Source of the DNA: Termitomyces sp. T153
Lineage: Eukaryota; Basidiomycota; Agaricomycetes; Agaricales; Lyophyllaceae
DNA length: 64,000 bases
Direction of reading: 5' to 3'
NCBI GenBank assembly: GCA_018296165.2
Contig: JACKQL020000021.1
Span: 620,001 to 684,000, forward strand
How positions within the stretch are numbered: the first letter of the stretch is position 1; each line of letters starts with the position of its first letter. Shown piece after piece: positions 11,059-21,790 of this stretch. The position numbers were made by a program, and so were the translations under genes. The notes below the pieces were generated by a model. The model had not been told where the DNA came from and did not search any database. It worked only from the letters and a program-made list of their open reading frames with translations.

Positions 11059-12273
11059 TGTAATGTTTCTGTTATGGATTGTGCAGCTCATAATTCACAC
11101 TCCACAAGTCAAAACCAGTTGTGATTCTGTCTACAAAGTATGAAGTAAGGCACTGTCTTAGGTAATTATGGTAACAGTAGTTATAGGTAGTGTCATGTGA
11201 TTGTAATACATAGTAATAATATAAGAATAGTGATCAATATAGCATAGTAATGAACAACTAAGAGTGCATAACAGGCACTCTGTTACATACCCCCCTTTGA
11301 AGTCCATCAACAGACTCACAACAATTAGTATAAGGAACAAGAAGGTGGAATATGATATCCCACCCATGGATTGGCACTGGGGCTCTGAGGCAGAGCACCT
11401 ACATTGATTACAATTGATTACAGTGATAGGCTAAAGCTGGGGAGGGGACACAACACACTTCCCCTTCTCCAATGCTGACCAAGAGAAGTCCAATTGGGCC
11501 TCATCCCTCTGATTCCAAGCAATATTAAGTTTGTTCAGAACTTGAGATAGTGCAAGCTGCACTATAGGGTTCTCAAGATATCAGCTCCAATGTTCTCCAG
11601 TACTCCAGCATCATGTAGATGCTAAAGGAGGTGAGCAATCTGTTCATTCACAGTTGTAGAAGGCTTGAGCTCTATCTTCAGGCACAGATGGTTAGAAGGC
11701 TCTTGAGTGTCCTCACCTGTGATGCCTGTCTGGCCACCTAAGAGAGGTTGAATAGGAGTAGCTGCTAGCAGCCTTTCTGGCATCACACTACTTTCTCTCC
11801 CCATGCCATGGTGTGACATGGCAAGATCCAATGTTTCATGTGGAGCACTCTGCAGTGCTCCATTGAACTCTGATTTGGACCTAGGCCCAAACTCCTGATC
11901 TTCCATGGTCACAATAGTGCCCATTGAGGAAGGTGAATATTAAAATTTTAAATATTCTGATTGCAACTAGTGGCAGTGAACTTTCTGTTTTGGAAGTTCA
12001 GCTTCTGCTCTGCAAACAAGTCAATGCTTATTTGGCTTGAAAAATGTAACATTTCCATTATGGATTGCACAGCTTACAATTCACACTTCATAAGTCAAAA
12101 CCAGTTGTGATTCTGTCTACAAAGTATGAAGTAAGGCACTGTCTTAGGTAATTATGGTAACAGTAGTTATAGGTAGCACCATATAATGCTACCATAGAGT
12201 AATAATATAAGAATAGTAATGAATATAGCATAGTAATGTACAGCTAAGGGCATGTAATGGATGCTCCATTACA
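11059..12273 (-). mobile_element. complete small non-autonomous LTR retrotransposon (TRIM-like), TSD GCAAA
   Basis: Two direct LTRs of 229 bp (11059-11287 and 12045-12273) flank an internal part of 757 bp. Ends are TGTAA/TTACA, and the 5-bp target duplication GCAAA is exact (11054-11058 and 12274-12278). A polypurine tract (reverse strand AAAGGGGGGTA) abuts the 11059-11287 LTR, so the element reads on the minus strand with its 5' LTR at 12045-12273. The internal part has no RT, protease or integrase. One minus-strand frame of 100 codons (11622-11924, MGTIVTMEDQEFGP...) has no family I recognise. A related LTR end lies at 23268-23497. The two LTRs differ at a modest number of positions, so the insertion is not very recent. 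Confidence 0.92.
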
Positions 12274-12278
12274 GCAAA

Positions 12279-13345
12279 CAAGGGTGGCACTAACAGCCAA
12301 TACCTCACTAGCACATGAAAGCCATGCTTGCTCAAGGAGCATGACATCCAAAACCTCTAACAAAAAATTTCAAACACCAACTGACATCTTGAGCTCAGAA
12401 AGAAGCTCCTTAGATTCAGACTTGGATGAAGGTCAATTTACTAACATCCACCAACTTCAGACAATGTGACCATTCCCATCAGCACCATTCACCTCCCATC
12501 AATGCTGCCACCATAGCAGATTGCCACTGATTCCATCCATCAACAACCATCCACTGGCAGAAGTAAAAGTCTCCCAGCTCAAGGAGTGCTCAATGCTAAT
12601 GCCAGGCCAATTGGACATCAAGAGATTCCAGTAATGGTCAGTCACAGGTACCTGAAGCACTCTGAAAAGAAGCCCAAGGAAATTGTGAGACACATGGCTG
12701 ATGGAATGTTGGAACCTTGCTTTGTAAAGTTGTATCATGCCAACCAGACATGCATCAATACCCTCATGCTTGATGAATACCTCTCCAAATCTTCAGCATG
12801 TGTTGCTATGCAAATGGGAACACAGCATGCACAACACCATCCTCTCTGCCAAACAGGGAAGCAAAGTGTTTGCAGACTCATCCTACTCTCCAACACAAAA
12901 TCAAGCTGTTGTCTCTCAGACATGGCCCTACAGGCACAACTAGAGGTTAATATGAATTCCAACCTTCATGCAAAGCTTAACAACACCAATGTTGTTGTGA
13001 CCACCTTCCACAAATGGATTCACAAGGTCATTCAGCTCAACAAGGATCTCTGGGAGGGAAATGCATGAACTCAGCAATTGATTGATGCCTACAATACAGC
13101 CTGCACTGCAGAGCAACAACAATGCAAGCCCTTAACAGAAAAACTCTCTGAACTACCAACCCACTCCTCATCCATATTGTCATCTAACACCAACACAAGC
13201 AACACTCCCCTGCATCTCCCTCAACTGACTAACAAAGCAAATCTTCCTCAACTGACTAACAAAGCAAAAGAGATCCTCAAGGAGCACAGCAGATGCACCA
13301 GATGCTAGATCCCATATTGTGGCTACACAGACAATTCTGACAAGT
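12279..13345 (+). pseudogene. gag-like relic with C-terminal zinc-knuckle-type motif
   Basis: A broken coding stretch interrupted at its 5' side by the small LTR element. Readable parts include ALTANTSLAHESHACSRSM near 12282 and a long frame at 12586-13068. At the end (13260-13345) comes LKEHSRCTRC, then PYCGY and KCP, a Cys-rich tail preceded by a basic helix, as seen in gag-type proteins of fungal retrotransposons. An in-frame 27-bp duplication (13219-13245 and 13246-13272) repeats PQLTNKA. There is one frame change near 13068 and a stop in the Cys motif. Family assignment is tentative. Confidence 0.5.
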
Positions 13346-13559
13346 GCCCTATGAAGCATCATTGACAGACTGCATATTCCAGTGGATTTCATTTTCATTG
13401 CTCCCAACAGATATATCTGGTGCTACTTCCAGTAGAAGTTTCCAATGGTGCAACCTCTCTGCTTGTAGCATATTTTGATTCCAGAAATGCTCAGTAGCTC
13501 CAATAAGGTTCAATAAAAAAACTTTGCAGGTGTTAACCAAAGATAAAGAAAATTGGTGT

Positions 13560-14170
13560 GTAACATGATAGACAATGCAAGGACAAGAGGTCAAACCCAG
13601 AACCTCCTGGTATGGAAAGCTTTGAAGCTTCAAAGACAATTCCAAAGGGAATCCCACTACACCATAGGAGGTGTTACACACATGCAATTGAAAATGATTG
13701 TTTGTCAAAAAATTTACACAAGATTGTGTATGGGCATTGCCAGCTACAGGAGTCAAACTTGCAACTAACACAAAACATTGATGAGACTGATGGAAGACTT
13801 CAAAGTTTGAAAGCCATTTCCACTAGACCATAGACATGTGATGTAAAAGTGTCAACACAGTACCAGTAGGCCATATTGCTGTTGTAACAGGGTTGTATTT
13901 TAGGCATCCTGTTCAATGAAACATCTTGCATGTGTTCAACAAAATGTGAAAAAAAACAAGGTTGTAACCTATTGCCAGTTACAGGAGTCAAACCTGCAGC
14001 TGCCACATGAGATTGATACAAAGTAACAATGCAGTACCAGTAGACCATGTTGCCATGGTATTTATACCATATTTATGCAACCACAAATGAGTTACTATAG
14101 CTACAGGAGTCAAAAGAATTCCAAAGAACATTGATTGCCAGCCTTAGGAGTCAAACCTACAATGTCAATT
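13560..14170 (-). repeat. cluster of tRNA-derived (SINE-like) units
   Basis: On the minus strand several units show RNA polymerase III internal promoter boxes. A boxes of the form TGGTSTASTGG lie at about 13653-13664, 13820-13830 and 14037-14047, with a further one at 13863-13873. B boxes of the form GGTTTGACTCC lie at 13984-13994 and 14148-14158, with weaker ones at 13577-13588, 13749-13759 and 14106-14116. Paired A-B gaps are about 43-65 bp. The B box differs from consensus GGTTCGA only by C to T in its CG. No intact cloverleaf was found, so these are not called tRNA genes. Confidence 0.6.
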
Positions 14171-14946
14171 CATATCAAGATAGTATATATACATTTTCAT
14201 TGAGTATTAGAAAATATAACAATGTAATAACTAGGCTGGAACATCTCAAAAAAGTCCAAAAAAATGTCAATAAAGTCCAGTGGCCCTCATCCTCTTTATG
14301 CTTCCTTTATCTTCTTGGCTACTGCTTCCTCAGCATGTTCATCAGCCTTTCTCTTACCTGCTAGATGACTGGAGGAATGGATATGTTCAGTGGGGGGTCT
14401 TGTAGCATGGGAGGCACTGCAGCTGTGTTATGGCACAATCTCATCTGGAGCATGCAGTGGTGCTAGGCCTGTTGTATCCACATCCATCAATTGCCCAGTT
14501 GCAGCAATGGGACCAGCCAAAATGGATTCAACACCAATAGGCACAGTGGATTCATTACTGGCTGCTGGTCTGGTGGCAATTGTCATGACCTGCTCCCTGG
14601 ACCCCTGACATCATTCCCAGCCCACTCGCTTCCCTGGAGTCCCCCCCCCAATGCCCCATTAAACCCCCCAACCATTGTACACCCTTTGCACCCACTCTGG
14701 GTAACTCCAACACTTCTCCAGCAAACCCCAATGGCCCCCTGGCCCACTCCAACACCCTCTCTGCAGCCATCAACACTTCCACTGACTGTCCTGAGCCCTG
14801 AGAACCCTCCCTCCCCATTCCTGACTCTGTTGTACATCACCAGCTCATCACCCTGGTTCACCTGACCTACTCTGGAGTACCACAACAACCTCGGAACAAC
14901 CTGCATTCTTAGCTGATCCCATCAGAATATCACCATGGCTCACCTC

Positions 14947-15618
14947 TGTCAGGACCACAGTCCTGGAGGAGAACTCTTACAGGAGCCAAAACCACCTTGG
15001 GGAGGTAATGCCAACAGCAAGTATGTAGATAGGGAAAGAAACTAAGAAACTAAGAAATGAGAGTGAGTAATGAATGGAGAGAAGATCAGATAACAACAGA
15101 ACACAAACAAGATATCAGGTAATGTCAAGGCTGGGGTGTAGCTACAGACTAAGGAACCTTATATAGTTGTAGGACACTGCCAAAAGGAGAAGATGGAAGT
15201 GATATAAGTCAGGTGGGAGTGATCTAACACAAGTGGAAGTGATCTAAGTCAAGTAGAAGTGATCTAAGTCAGGTGGAAGTAATCTGAGTCAGGTGGAAGT
15301 GATCTAAGTCATAGCAGGAAGTGATCTAAGTCATGAGGAAGTGATCTGAAACAAGGGAAGCAATCCTGGAAGTGATCTTGGACAGGTGGAAGTGATCTTG
15401 GACAGGTGGAAGTGATCTGGAACCTGTGGAAGTGATCTGTGCCTGTGGGAATGATCTGGAACAGGAAAAGCGGTCCTAGAGGTGGCTAAAACCTGGATGT
15501 GGCTGAAACAGGACTGTGGCTAAGATCTGGGGGTGTGGCTGAGATCCAGAGAGGGACTGCATAGAATCTGAGGTTGGATAATGGTGAAGAGAAGGGGGTA
15601 ATGGAATGGGTCATGACA
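14947..15618 (-). mobile_element. solo LTR of another family nested in LTR-B, TSD ACCTC
   Basis: A 672-bp block starts TGTCAGGACC and ends GGTCATGACA, flanked by ACCTC at 14942-14946 and 15619-15623. LTR-B sequence resumes on both sides. The reverse strand has a TATA-like TATATAAGG (about 15160-15168) followed by a CTTGACATT phrase, suggesting minus orientation. It contains the minisatellite at 15191-15470. No coding sequence. Confidence 0.88.
15191..15470. repeat. 20-bp minisatellite inside the nested solo LTR
   Basis: About 13-14 imperfect copies of a unit close to AGGTGGAAGTGATCTAAGTC follow each other, with GGAAGTGATCT as the most constant core. Copies become more divergent to the right, where TAAGTC is replaced by TGGACAGG or TGGAACC. 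Confidence 0.9.
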
Positions 15619-16860
15619 ACCTCCTAATCACAACCAACACTTGTTGACCCCATGTGGCTCTGCCAAGCCTCACCACCAAACCTGCTGTTCCCTGGAGCTC
15701 TCCAGTAGTCAGTATATAAGTCATAGAGTAGCTCCTCGTACTCTAGTCTTGATATTGCTTGACATTACCTATGGTCTGATTGTTTCTGTCTTATGTTTTG
15801 TGTTCCATGTTATGTTCCCTCTTCTCTCAGTCTCCCAGCTTTATCTCAGTCTCCCAGTCTCATCTTGCCCCTATTTCTGTTATTATTCTCATTATCATTT
15901 CATATCTCTGCTCAAATCCATTTCCATTCCTGTCTCAATCTTGTCTCAACTCTGTCTCATCTTGTTCAACTCTGTTTCCAATACCTTGCTCAAGTCCTTT
16001 CAACTTCAATGCCTTTATGAACTCTGTGCTTACAATTACAGACTCAAACACTCTTCAAACCAACTCCAGACCTCACTATTTGCCCAGCTCCAAAAGCTAT
16101 CAACTTCTGTTGATCCTCCATCAAACTCTGGCCCTGCTCTTATCACTTGCATAGCCTCTGTTTGCCCTGCACCTCTAATACTTGCTTCCAGACCAGTACC
16201 TGACACCTCCATCAAGTCCAACCCCTTTCCCCACAACTCATTCTAGACCTCTCAGGACCACCCCAGACTTGTTCAGATCACTCCCCATTGATTGCCCTCA
16301 CAAGTCCCCCACACTTAGACTCTCTCTGAGTGCCCAGTTATCAATGCAGGGAATCACATCCACCTAGTAAGGATTCACCCAGTGTAGCTGAGCTCCCATG
16401 GTTAGTGGAACCTGACAGCAATGGCCAAGTTACTGATGCTGGCAGCAGGCCAGGTGGGAGTGACAGAGTCAGTGACACTGGCACCACTGTCACATATGAG
16501 AGCAGAATCTTCAACTGGTGCAGACCCACTGGGAATACTGGAATCAGTGACAATGGTGATGGGGTTGCTGATAGGAGCAGAGTTGTCAGCAATGGCAGAC
16601 TGATCAATAGCAGTGGCTATAGCAGTGCCATGCTCCATCTTGCTCTCATCCTCCTTGGGCTGGGCAGCCTTGTCCTTCTTGGGCTTTTCTGCCTCAGCAA
16701 TGGGTGCCAGAGTAAGAGCTGGCACAGGTGGAAAGCTGCTGGTGCTGGAGCCTGGTTGGATGGGGGGGGGGGGATAAGATTTGAAGCTGGTTTGGAATGT
16801 TGTCAACCATGCCTCAGAGAGCAACAATGTTGACTTCATTCTGCATGAGATGCCCAGCAT

Positions 16861-17190
16861 AAGCCTCAATAGTCTGCTTTGTCCTGCTGAGGTCAGATAT
16901 TATGCCCACAACACTCATTTCCATGATGTCCATGTGCTTATCAAGCGCTCTAAGCATCATATCATACTGCTGGAGCATTTTCTCCATCTCTGTAAACCTT
17001 GTCTCCTCAGCTAGCACAAACCCTTAAGCCTCAACAGTCTGCTTTGTCCTGCTGAGGTCAGATGTTATGCCCACAGCACTCATTTCCATGATGTCCATGT
17101 GCTTATCAAGCACTCTAAGCATCATATCATACTGCTGGAGCATTTTCTCCATCTCTGTAAACCTTGTCTCCTCAGCTAGCACAAACCCTG
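16861..17190 (-). repeat. 165-bp in-frame tandem duplication in the coiled-coil gene
   Basis: Two copies, 16861-17025 and 17026-17190, are nearly identical. 165 bp is 55 codons, so the frame is kept and the coiled-coil segment is doubled. Copies differ at a few bases (for example AATAGT/AACAGT), and the junction holds an in-frame TAA. Confidence 0.9.
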
Positions 17191-17759
17191 ACCTCATCTC
17201 TTCCAATACAGCCTCAATTCCTTCATTGATGAAATTGAGCTGTTGGTTCAACCCTGCAATAGCTTGTGTAAGGATGGCCTCAACAGGTTCAGTGGAGAAG
17301 GATGGATCTGCCTGCTGCTTGCCCTTTCCCTTTCTGCTTATTGTCAGCAGGTCTGCTTGCTCCTTCCCCTTTCTGCTAGCCACTAGCAGATCTGTTCATT
17401 CCTTTCCCCTTTCCTTTTGAGAGGCCACTGGCATATCTGCCAGGCAGATTGTTGACAGCCCAGCAACTAGTGTTGTTGGTCCTGTCTGTTGTTAGTAAAT
17501 GATTTCAGTTGGCAAAATCAACACTTACCCTCAACATACTCAGAAGACTTCAGTTTTCTCTGCCTTTTCTCCTTCTTTCCCTTCTTGCCCTTATTCCTCC
17601 TGACCTCTTCTTTGTGATCCCTTGTGAGACTGCATATTTGTTTGAGGACAAGTTGGCAGGCATTGCATGAGGTTCCTCCCTTTGTCTTGACATACAGGAG
17701 CCCCTTCTTTTGACAGTATCAGCAATGGAGGTGGAGCCACATAGAGACATACATATGTA

Positions 17760-18655
17760 GTGTGTCCTACAGTACAGTGGAGCACACTTTGGGTTGTATC
17801 CTACATCACTGGTGGAGTCTGCTACACTATAGCAGAATTCCCACAATGTAGCATATTATATGGGTTCCATGGAGGCCATACGTTGTGCCATATTATACAT
17901 ATCCAGCAGAGTCCTTTGACCAGAATCTGTAGCTGCTAATTACAACTGAGTCCATTGCAATTACATTTAACAGTGACTGGCCCTGCTCAACACTAAAATC
18001 TGCTGGTGTCAGTGGACTAGCAGCAGGTTCAGCTGCCAGCTATTTCTCATGACTGGCTGCTGCTGCTTGTGACAAAATCCACCCTCTGGAATGTATCTGC
18101 CCAGAGCCATCAGAAAGCTGCTGAGAAGATGGGGGGTGGCCAAAGCTAGTACTACCATTGGCTACAAGCCACTTCAATGAAAAGTGATATGAAGATCTAT
18201 TTTAACTGCAGAAATAACAATCAAGGAACAGCAGAAACACAGCATTATGCTAGTTGAACAAAATCAATGGAGAACACATCATATTGGTCATGGTTTTTTT
18301 AGATGCTTGAGAATGCATCAGAATTCATCATAGAGGATCAGATTCTTTGAAAGGCATCAATCTTCTTTAGCAGCCATCAAAATCTCATCAAAGCATCCAA
18401 TCCTTTGGAAGCTGCGACCTTCTTTGGCAGCCATACTGTGTTTGGATGGTACATGTAAATCAACAGATGCACATAACCTTATTTTTCAAATTTTTGACTT
18501 TCAAGTCCTCTTTTCTCACCAGCCACTGCTCATCTGCTCATTGCTGTCAACTACACTATGTCTTCATCCACTGAGGCCCTTTTCCAACAGCTCTACAACA
18601 CTGAGAACTCTGTGTTGGTCTCTGCTCTGAGAGGAGACTTGTCAGATCTCTAGGG
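17760..18655 (+). repeat. dispersed repeat R, copy A
   Basis: Several blocks match 31830-32575 in the same order and strand: GTTGTATCCTACATCACTGG, GAGTCTGCTACACTA, CAATGTAG, ATATCCAGCAG, GTAAATCAACAGA and CTTGTCAGATCTC. The last part (about 18552-18655) reads like the start of a protein, MSSSTEALFQQLYNTENS...RGDLSDL, matched by MAREDLYQWLYDTES...RGNLPDL in copy B. This looks like an upstream region plus first exon of a repeated gene or unknown transposon. The copy ends where Gyp1-d gag sequence begins. Confidence 0.65.
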
Positions 18656-19253
18656 TACATGCAGGGGTAGTTCCCATCAGCAGGGTATGTCAAGTGGCAG
18701 TGCCAGCCTGGTAGTATTCCCTGACTGATGGAGGGGGCATAGAGGGCCAGGTTCAGATCCAGGTTCCAGTGACAAGGAGAGCATAGTGGTCAGGGGACTT
18801 CTGTTTCCAACCTCTGTGACCTATTCCAGTGCTTCTGCAGCTTGTTCAATGTCTCTGGGGCTCATTCTAGAACCCCAGAGATCTCCAGAGAACTGTGGAG
18901 TTCTCTGTATTACCTCAGAAATCATTGTCCTAGGGTTAGGAGTAGCTCCGGCACTCTGTACAGTAGTTCCCATGCCTCTGCTGTCTGCTGATGCACCATG
19001 CCAAGCAGCAGGGATCCTTAGACTTGTTCTCTTTGGATTCCCCTCTGCTATGTGATTAGTTACTGATTGTATTGTCATCTACTCTGCTAATATACTTTGG
19101 ATTCCCCTCTGCTAGCTGTGTGACTCCAATCCACCACTCTGGAGGTTGCTTTTATAGCAGAACAAATCTCCTAAAACAGGTCTTGAAGCCCCTCCTAGCT
19201 ACAAGGAACCTCTGAGCCGCTATCCATCACTTCCCCACCAGGATTAAGCACCA

Positions 19254-20878
19254 TGGAGTTCTATGTCTCAGCTTGCCAACTCAGACACACCCTTGGAGGC
19301 CCCAACCCTACAGGATGAAGCCTGGACTTGCCTGCTACACCTAGAAACCCAGGTGCAATTAATGCAATCATCTCTCACCCATCACACTACTGAACTCTCT
19401 ACCCTCTGTCAAACCACAGATCTGATCTCCTAATCACTCCAGGCACCGCTTGAATGCCTAACTCCTACCTCTGCACCTCCCCCAGCTGCAGAACCAGCCC
19501 TGACCATGCCTGCACCAGAGTCCTGCTTCACCTACATTCACCTTAGTAGAGATGCCTTCAACTCCAACACATTGAAAATAGCCTGGGAGCTGTCATACAT
19601 GAAGACTGGATGTGCCTCCACCTATGTGTTGCAAGTCTTCCGTTGCCCCAGAGGTGTTGCAAGTTTTTTGGACTGGGCCACCTTTGAGAAGGACTTCCAT
19701 GCAGAGTTTTTTCCATTAGACTCTGCTAAGACCTCAGCCTTGACACTATGTGATAGGCAGCAATACAGGCAAGGAAAGCATATGCTGGATGAGTACATTG
19801 ACTCATTCTGGGCTCTGGTCAAGCAGACCACTTACCCCTATGGCCTTCAATTATGCCTCACCTTTTAGGATGGCCTGCACCCCACACTGGTGGAACACAT
19901 TGACAACCTTGCAGAGGGTCTCCCAGACAATGAAAAGATTGCATCATGATACAAGGTGGCCTGGGATCAGTGGCAACTCATGGAGATCTGGAGGGAGCTC
20001 CACCACCCACATTCCATGCTGCATAGGGGAATCACTAATTTCCACCACCCCATACCTGCTTGTCCAAGGCTGGCCCTTACTCCTGCCATCCCTGCAGCAT
20101 GCCCCCTGCCACCAGGGATCTCTATGGACATGGATGCCACCAGACAGCTCTGCGCTGCCCCACTGCTGTGCCAGAGATGCCAGAAGCCCAGGCACTTTGC
20201 ATGGCACTGCCTCTTGGGCCTGGAGTTGTGTTACCTTTCCATAGCAGAGCAGGAGGAACTCCTCCTGCAGCTGCTGGCCACAAAGGATGCTGCAGGAGCT
20301 CTGCCACTTGACAAGCCTATGCCAGAGTTGACCTTGGAGGAGATCAGCATGTGTGCATCACCTCTGGAGCTGAAGGAGGATTTTTAGTTGAGCAACAGAT
20401 GAGGTGTATGCCTCCGTTGCTGGGTGCTAATAGGTTCTTGTGTCTGTCAATAGAAGACAAAACTGCCTTTTCTGATGCCCTTCATTCTGAGATAGGAGAA
20501 CCTCAGCATCCCCCTTCGGACATACAAATACTAACTCTGGAGCCCCTGCTGAGCTCCCTGACACCTCTGAGGGTTCACTGGCATGGCCCTGCCTGGGCGT
20601 GTCAAATGCCCCAACAGTATGTGATGGCTTCCAGCCTGTCTGCCAACTCCCTATGCCTTGATGTGGAGATCAAGACAATGGACATTCAGCAAACCCATAG
20701 AGTCATGGCTCTTCTGGATAGCAAACCAACAGGACTGTTCCTAGACTTGGAGTTTGTCAAACATCATGGCCTGACTACTAATAAGACCTATTTGTTGCTG
20801 AGCACCATTTTTGGCATTTTGAACTATGTGGCAGCTGACTATTTCAATAGAGCACAAGTCACAACACTCAGCACATAA
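19254..20878 (+). pseudogene. gag: Gyp2-a gag and partial protease
   Basis: Gag reads from about 19254 (LANSDTPLEAPTLQDEAWTC) with stops near 19430, 19867 and 19948. A clear capsid segment (CFTYIHLSRDAFNSNTLKIA) lies in 19506-19868. The zinc knuckle CQRCQKPRHFAWHC at 20169-20210 fits C-x2-C-x4-H-x4-C. The protease part follows in 20351-20878, with ALLDSKPTGLF where the family norm is DSGATG, so the active-site loop is damaged. The frame then leaves the family alignment. Sister copies are 58734-60350 (Gyp2-b) and 49376-51389 (Gyp3-a). Confidence 0.85.
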
Positions 20879-20879
20879 G

Positions 20880-21790
20880 GCCTAGCCCCAGGGTCTGGAA
20901 TGACATAGCCTTTGCACAAGATTTTAGTGACCATGAGACTTGCCAATCACAAGGAACATCATGAGGAGTCTGGACTTTGGGTCTAGAACAACGAGGCCAT
21001 GACCTTTCATAGCAACAATTGCTAGCAACTTCTTGCTGACAACCTGGCTTTCTCTCACTGAGTATGGACATATTGCCAGGCATGTGACTTCTAACTTATT
21101 ATTTCTCTTGTTGAGCTTACAAACATACTTGAATGGCATCTACACTTCAGGTATCAACATCAGACTTGCCCTCTTTGAGCTTTATTGCAATTAGGCAACA
21201 CATAGACTTTGCTTATAGTTTTCACTTAGTTACAGATTGATGCCTTGTATGTACCATAAACACCTTGGCAGATGCTGTTGCTAGTGGTGACTATTTGCTT
21301 ACTTTCCCATATTATACCTTTGAACAGTATAAATACTGCCTGTACATAGACACTTAATCATCAAATTGAGTCCTACCATTGAACCTCACCCTTATTGAAT
21401 TGTGCTACTCTCTCTATCTCTAAGCTTACCAGCTTGAGATTACATTTTGTCTCTATTGCTTACTGTCTCCCTCTCTATCCCTCAACAACAACTTAGCAAC
21501 AAGTCTTGCCAACCTCATCAACTTTGTGTGGCACCAATTACAGGTGTCCTTAGCATTATTTTCAAATTAGTGAAGCTAGCAGCTGCAGTTAGCAATTAGT
21601 TTGTGTTTGTCCTCCTTTCAGTCTTTCATCATCACCACTCCCCATTCCCTACCAAACACCTCTTACACTGCTGAAGTTTGCTTGGTCCTAGCAATGCTTT
21701 TGCCTTCATTGGTTTTCCTATTTGCTCAGTGACTTCTGATTACTGCCTAGCAATTTTAGGCTAGCAATAGCAACTCCTTCCACTTCACAC
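20880..21790. other. filler sequence inside Gyp2-a with a TATA-type promoter
   Basis: No protein is recognised. A TATAAATA box at about 21327-21334 is followed by a C/T-rich stretch to about 21500, an LTR-like or promoter-like layout. No terminal TG...CA pair with a target duplication could be fixed. The minus-strand frame at 20924-21139 has no family I recognise. Confidence 0.4.

Larger units (their letters stand above)
14581..16417 (+). mobile_element. Gyp1 solo LTR-B, TSD GCAAT, carrying a nested solo LTR
   Basis: Ends are TGTCATGACC and GAACCTGACA, flanked by the exact 5-bp duplication GCAAT (14576-14580 and 16418-16422). Without the nested insert (14947-15618 plus one TSD copy) its length is about 1.16 kb. 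TATATAAG is at 15713-15720 and AGTCTTGATAT at 15745-15755. It is a solo LTR, since host-gene sequence abuts both ends. The 201-codon frame at 15641-16246 lies wholly inside the LTR and is not a gene. Confidence 0.93.
14296..17660 (-). pseudogene. unrecognised coiled-coil protein gene, split by nested LTRs
   Basis: The minus-strand frame runs from a Lys/Arg-rich N-terminal exon (about 17530-17640) across a probable short intron to repeats of the type SRKGKEQADLL (17340-17410). A coiled-coil segment (LAEETRFTEMEKMLQQYDMM) follows, duplicated in frame as a 165-bp unit, then a Lys-rich and a Ser/Ala-rich tail. LTR-B (14581-16417) sits inside it. If that insertion and one GCAAT are skipped, the frame continues without shift from ...SISNLAIA into TRPAASNES and on to KRKADEHAEEAVAKKIKEA and a stop at 14296. 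In-frame stops at 17022 and 14428 make it a pseudogene. I do not recognise the protein. Confidence 0.7.

Noticed and set aside
13560..14170. functional tRNA genes
   Set aside because: A and B boxes are present but no acceptor stem pairing or intact anticodon arm could be drawn, and the B boxes are mutated.
15191..15470. possible CRISPR array
   Set aside because: Units are contiguous imperfect 20-mers without distinct spacers, and the context is a fungal LTR.
15641..16246. 201-codon plus-strand open frame
   Set aside because: It lies entirely within LTR-B downstream of its TATA box. CG loss and C/T-rich LTR sequence create long open frames; no protein features.
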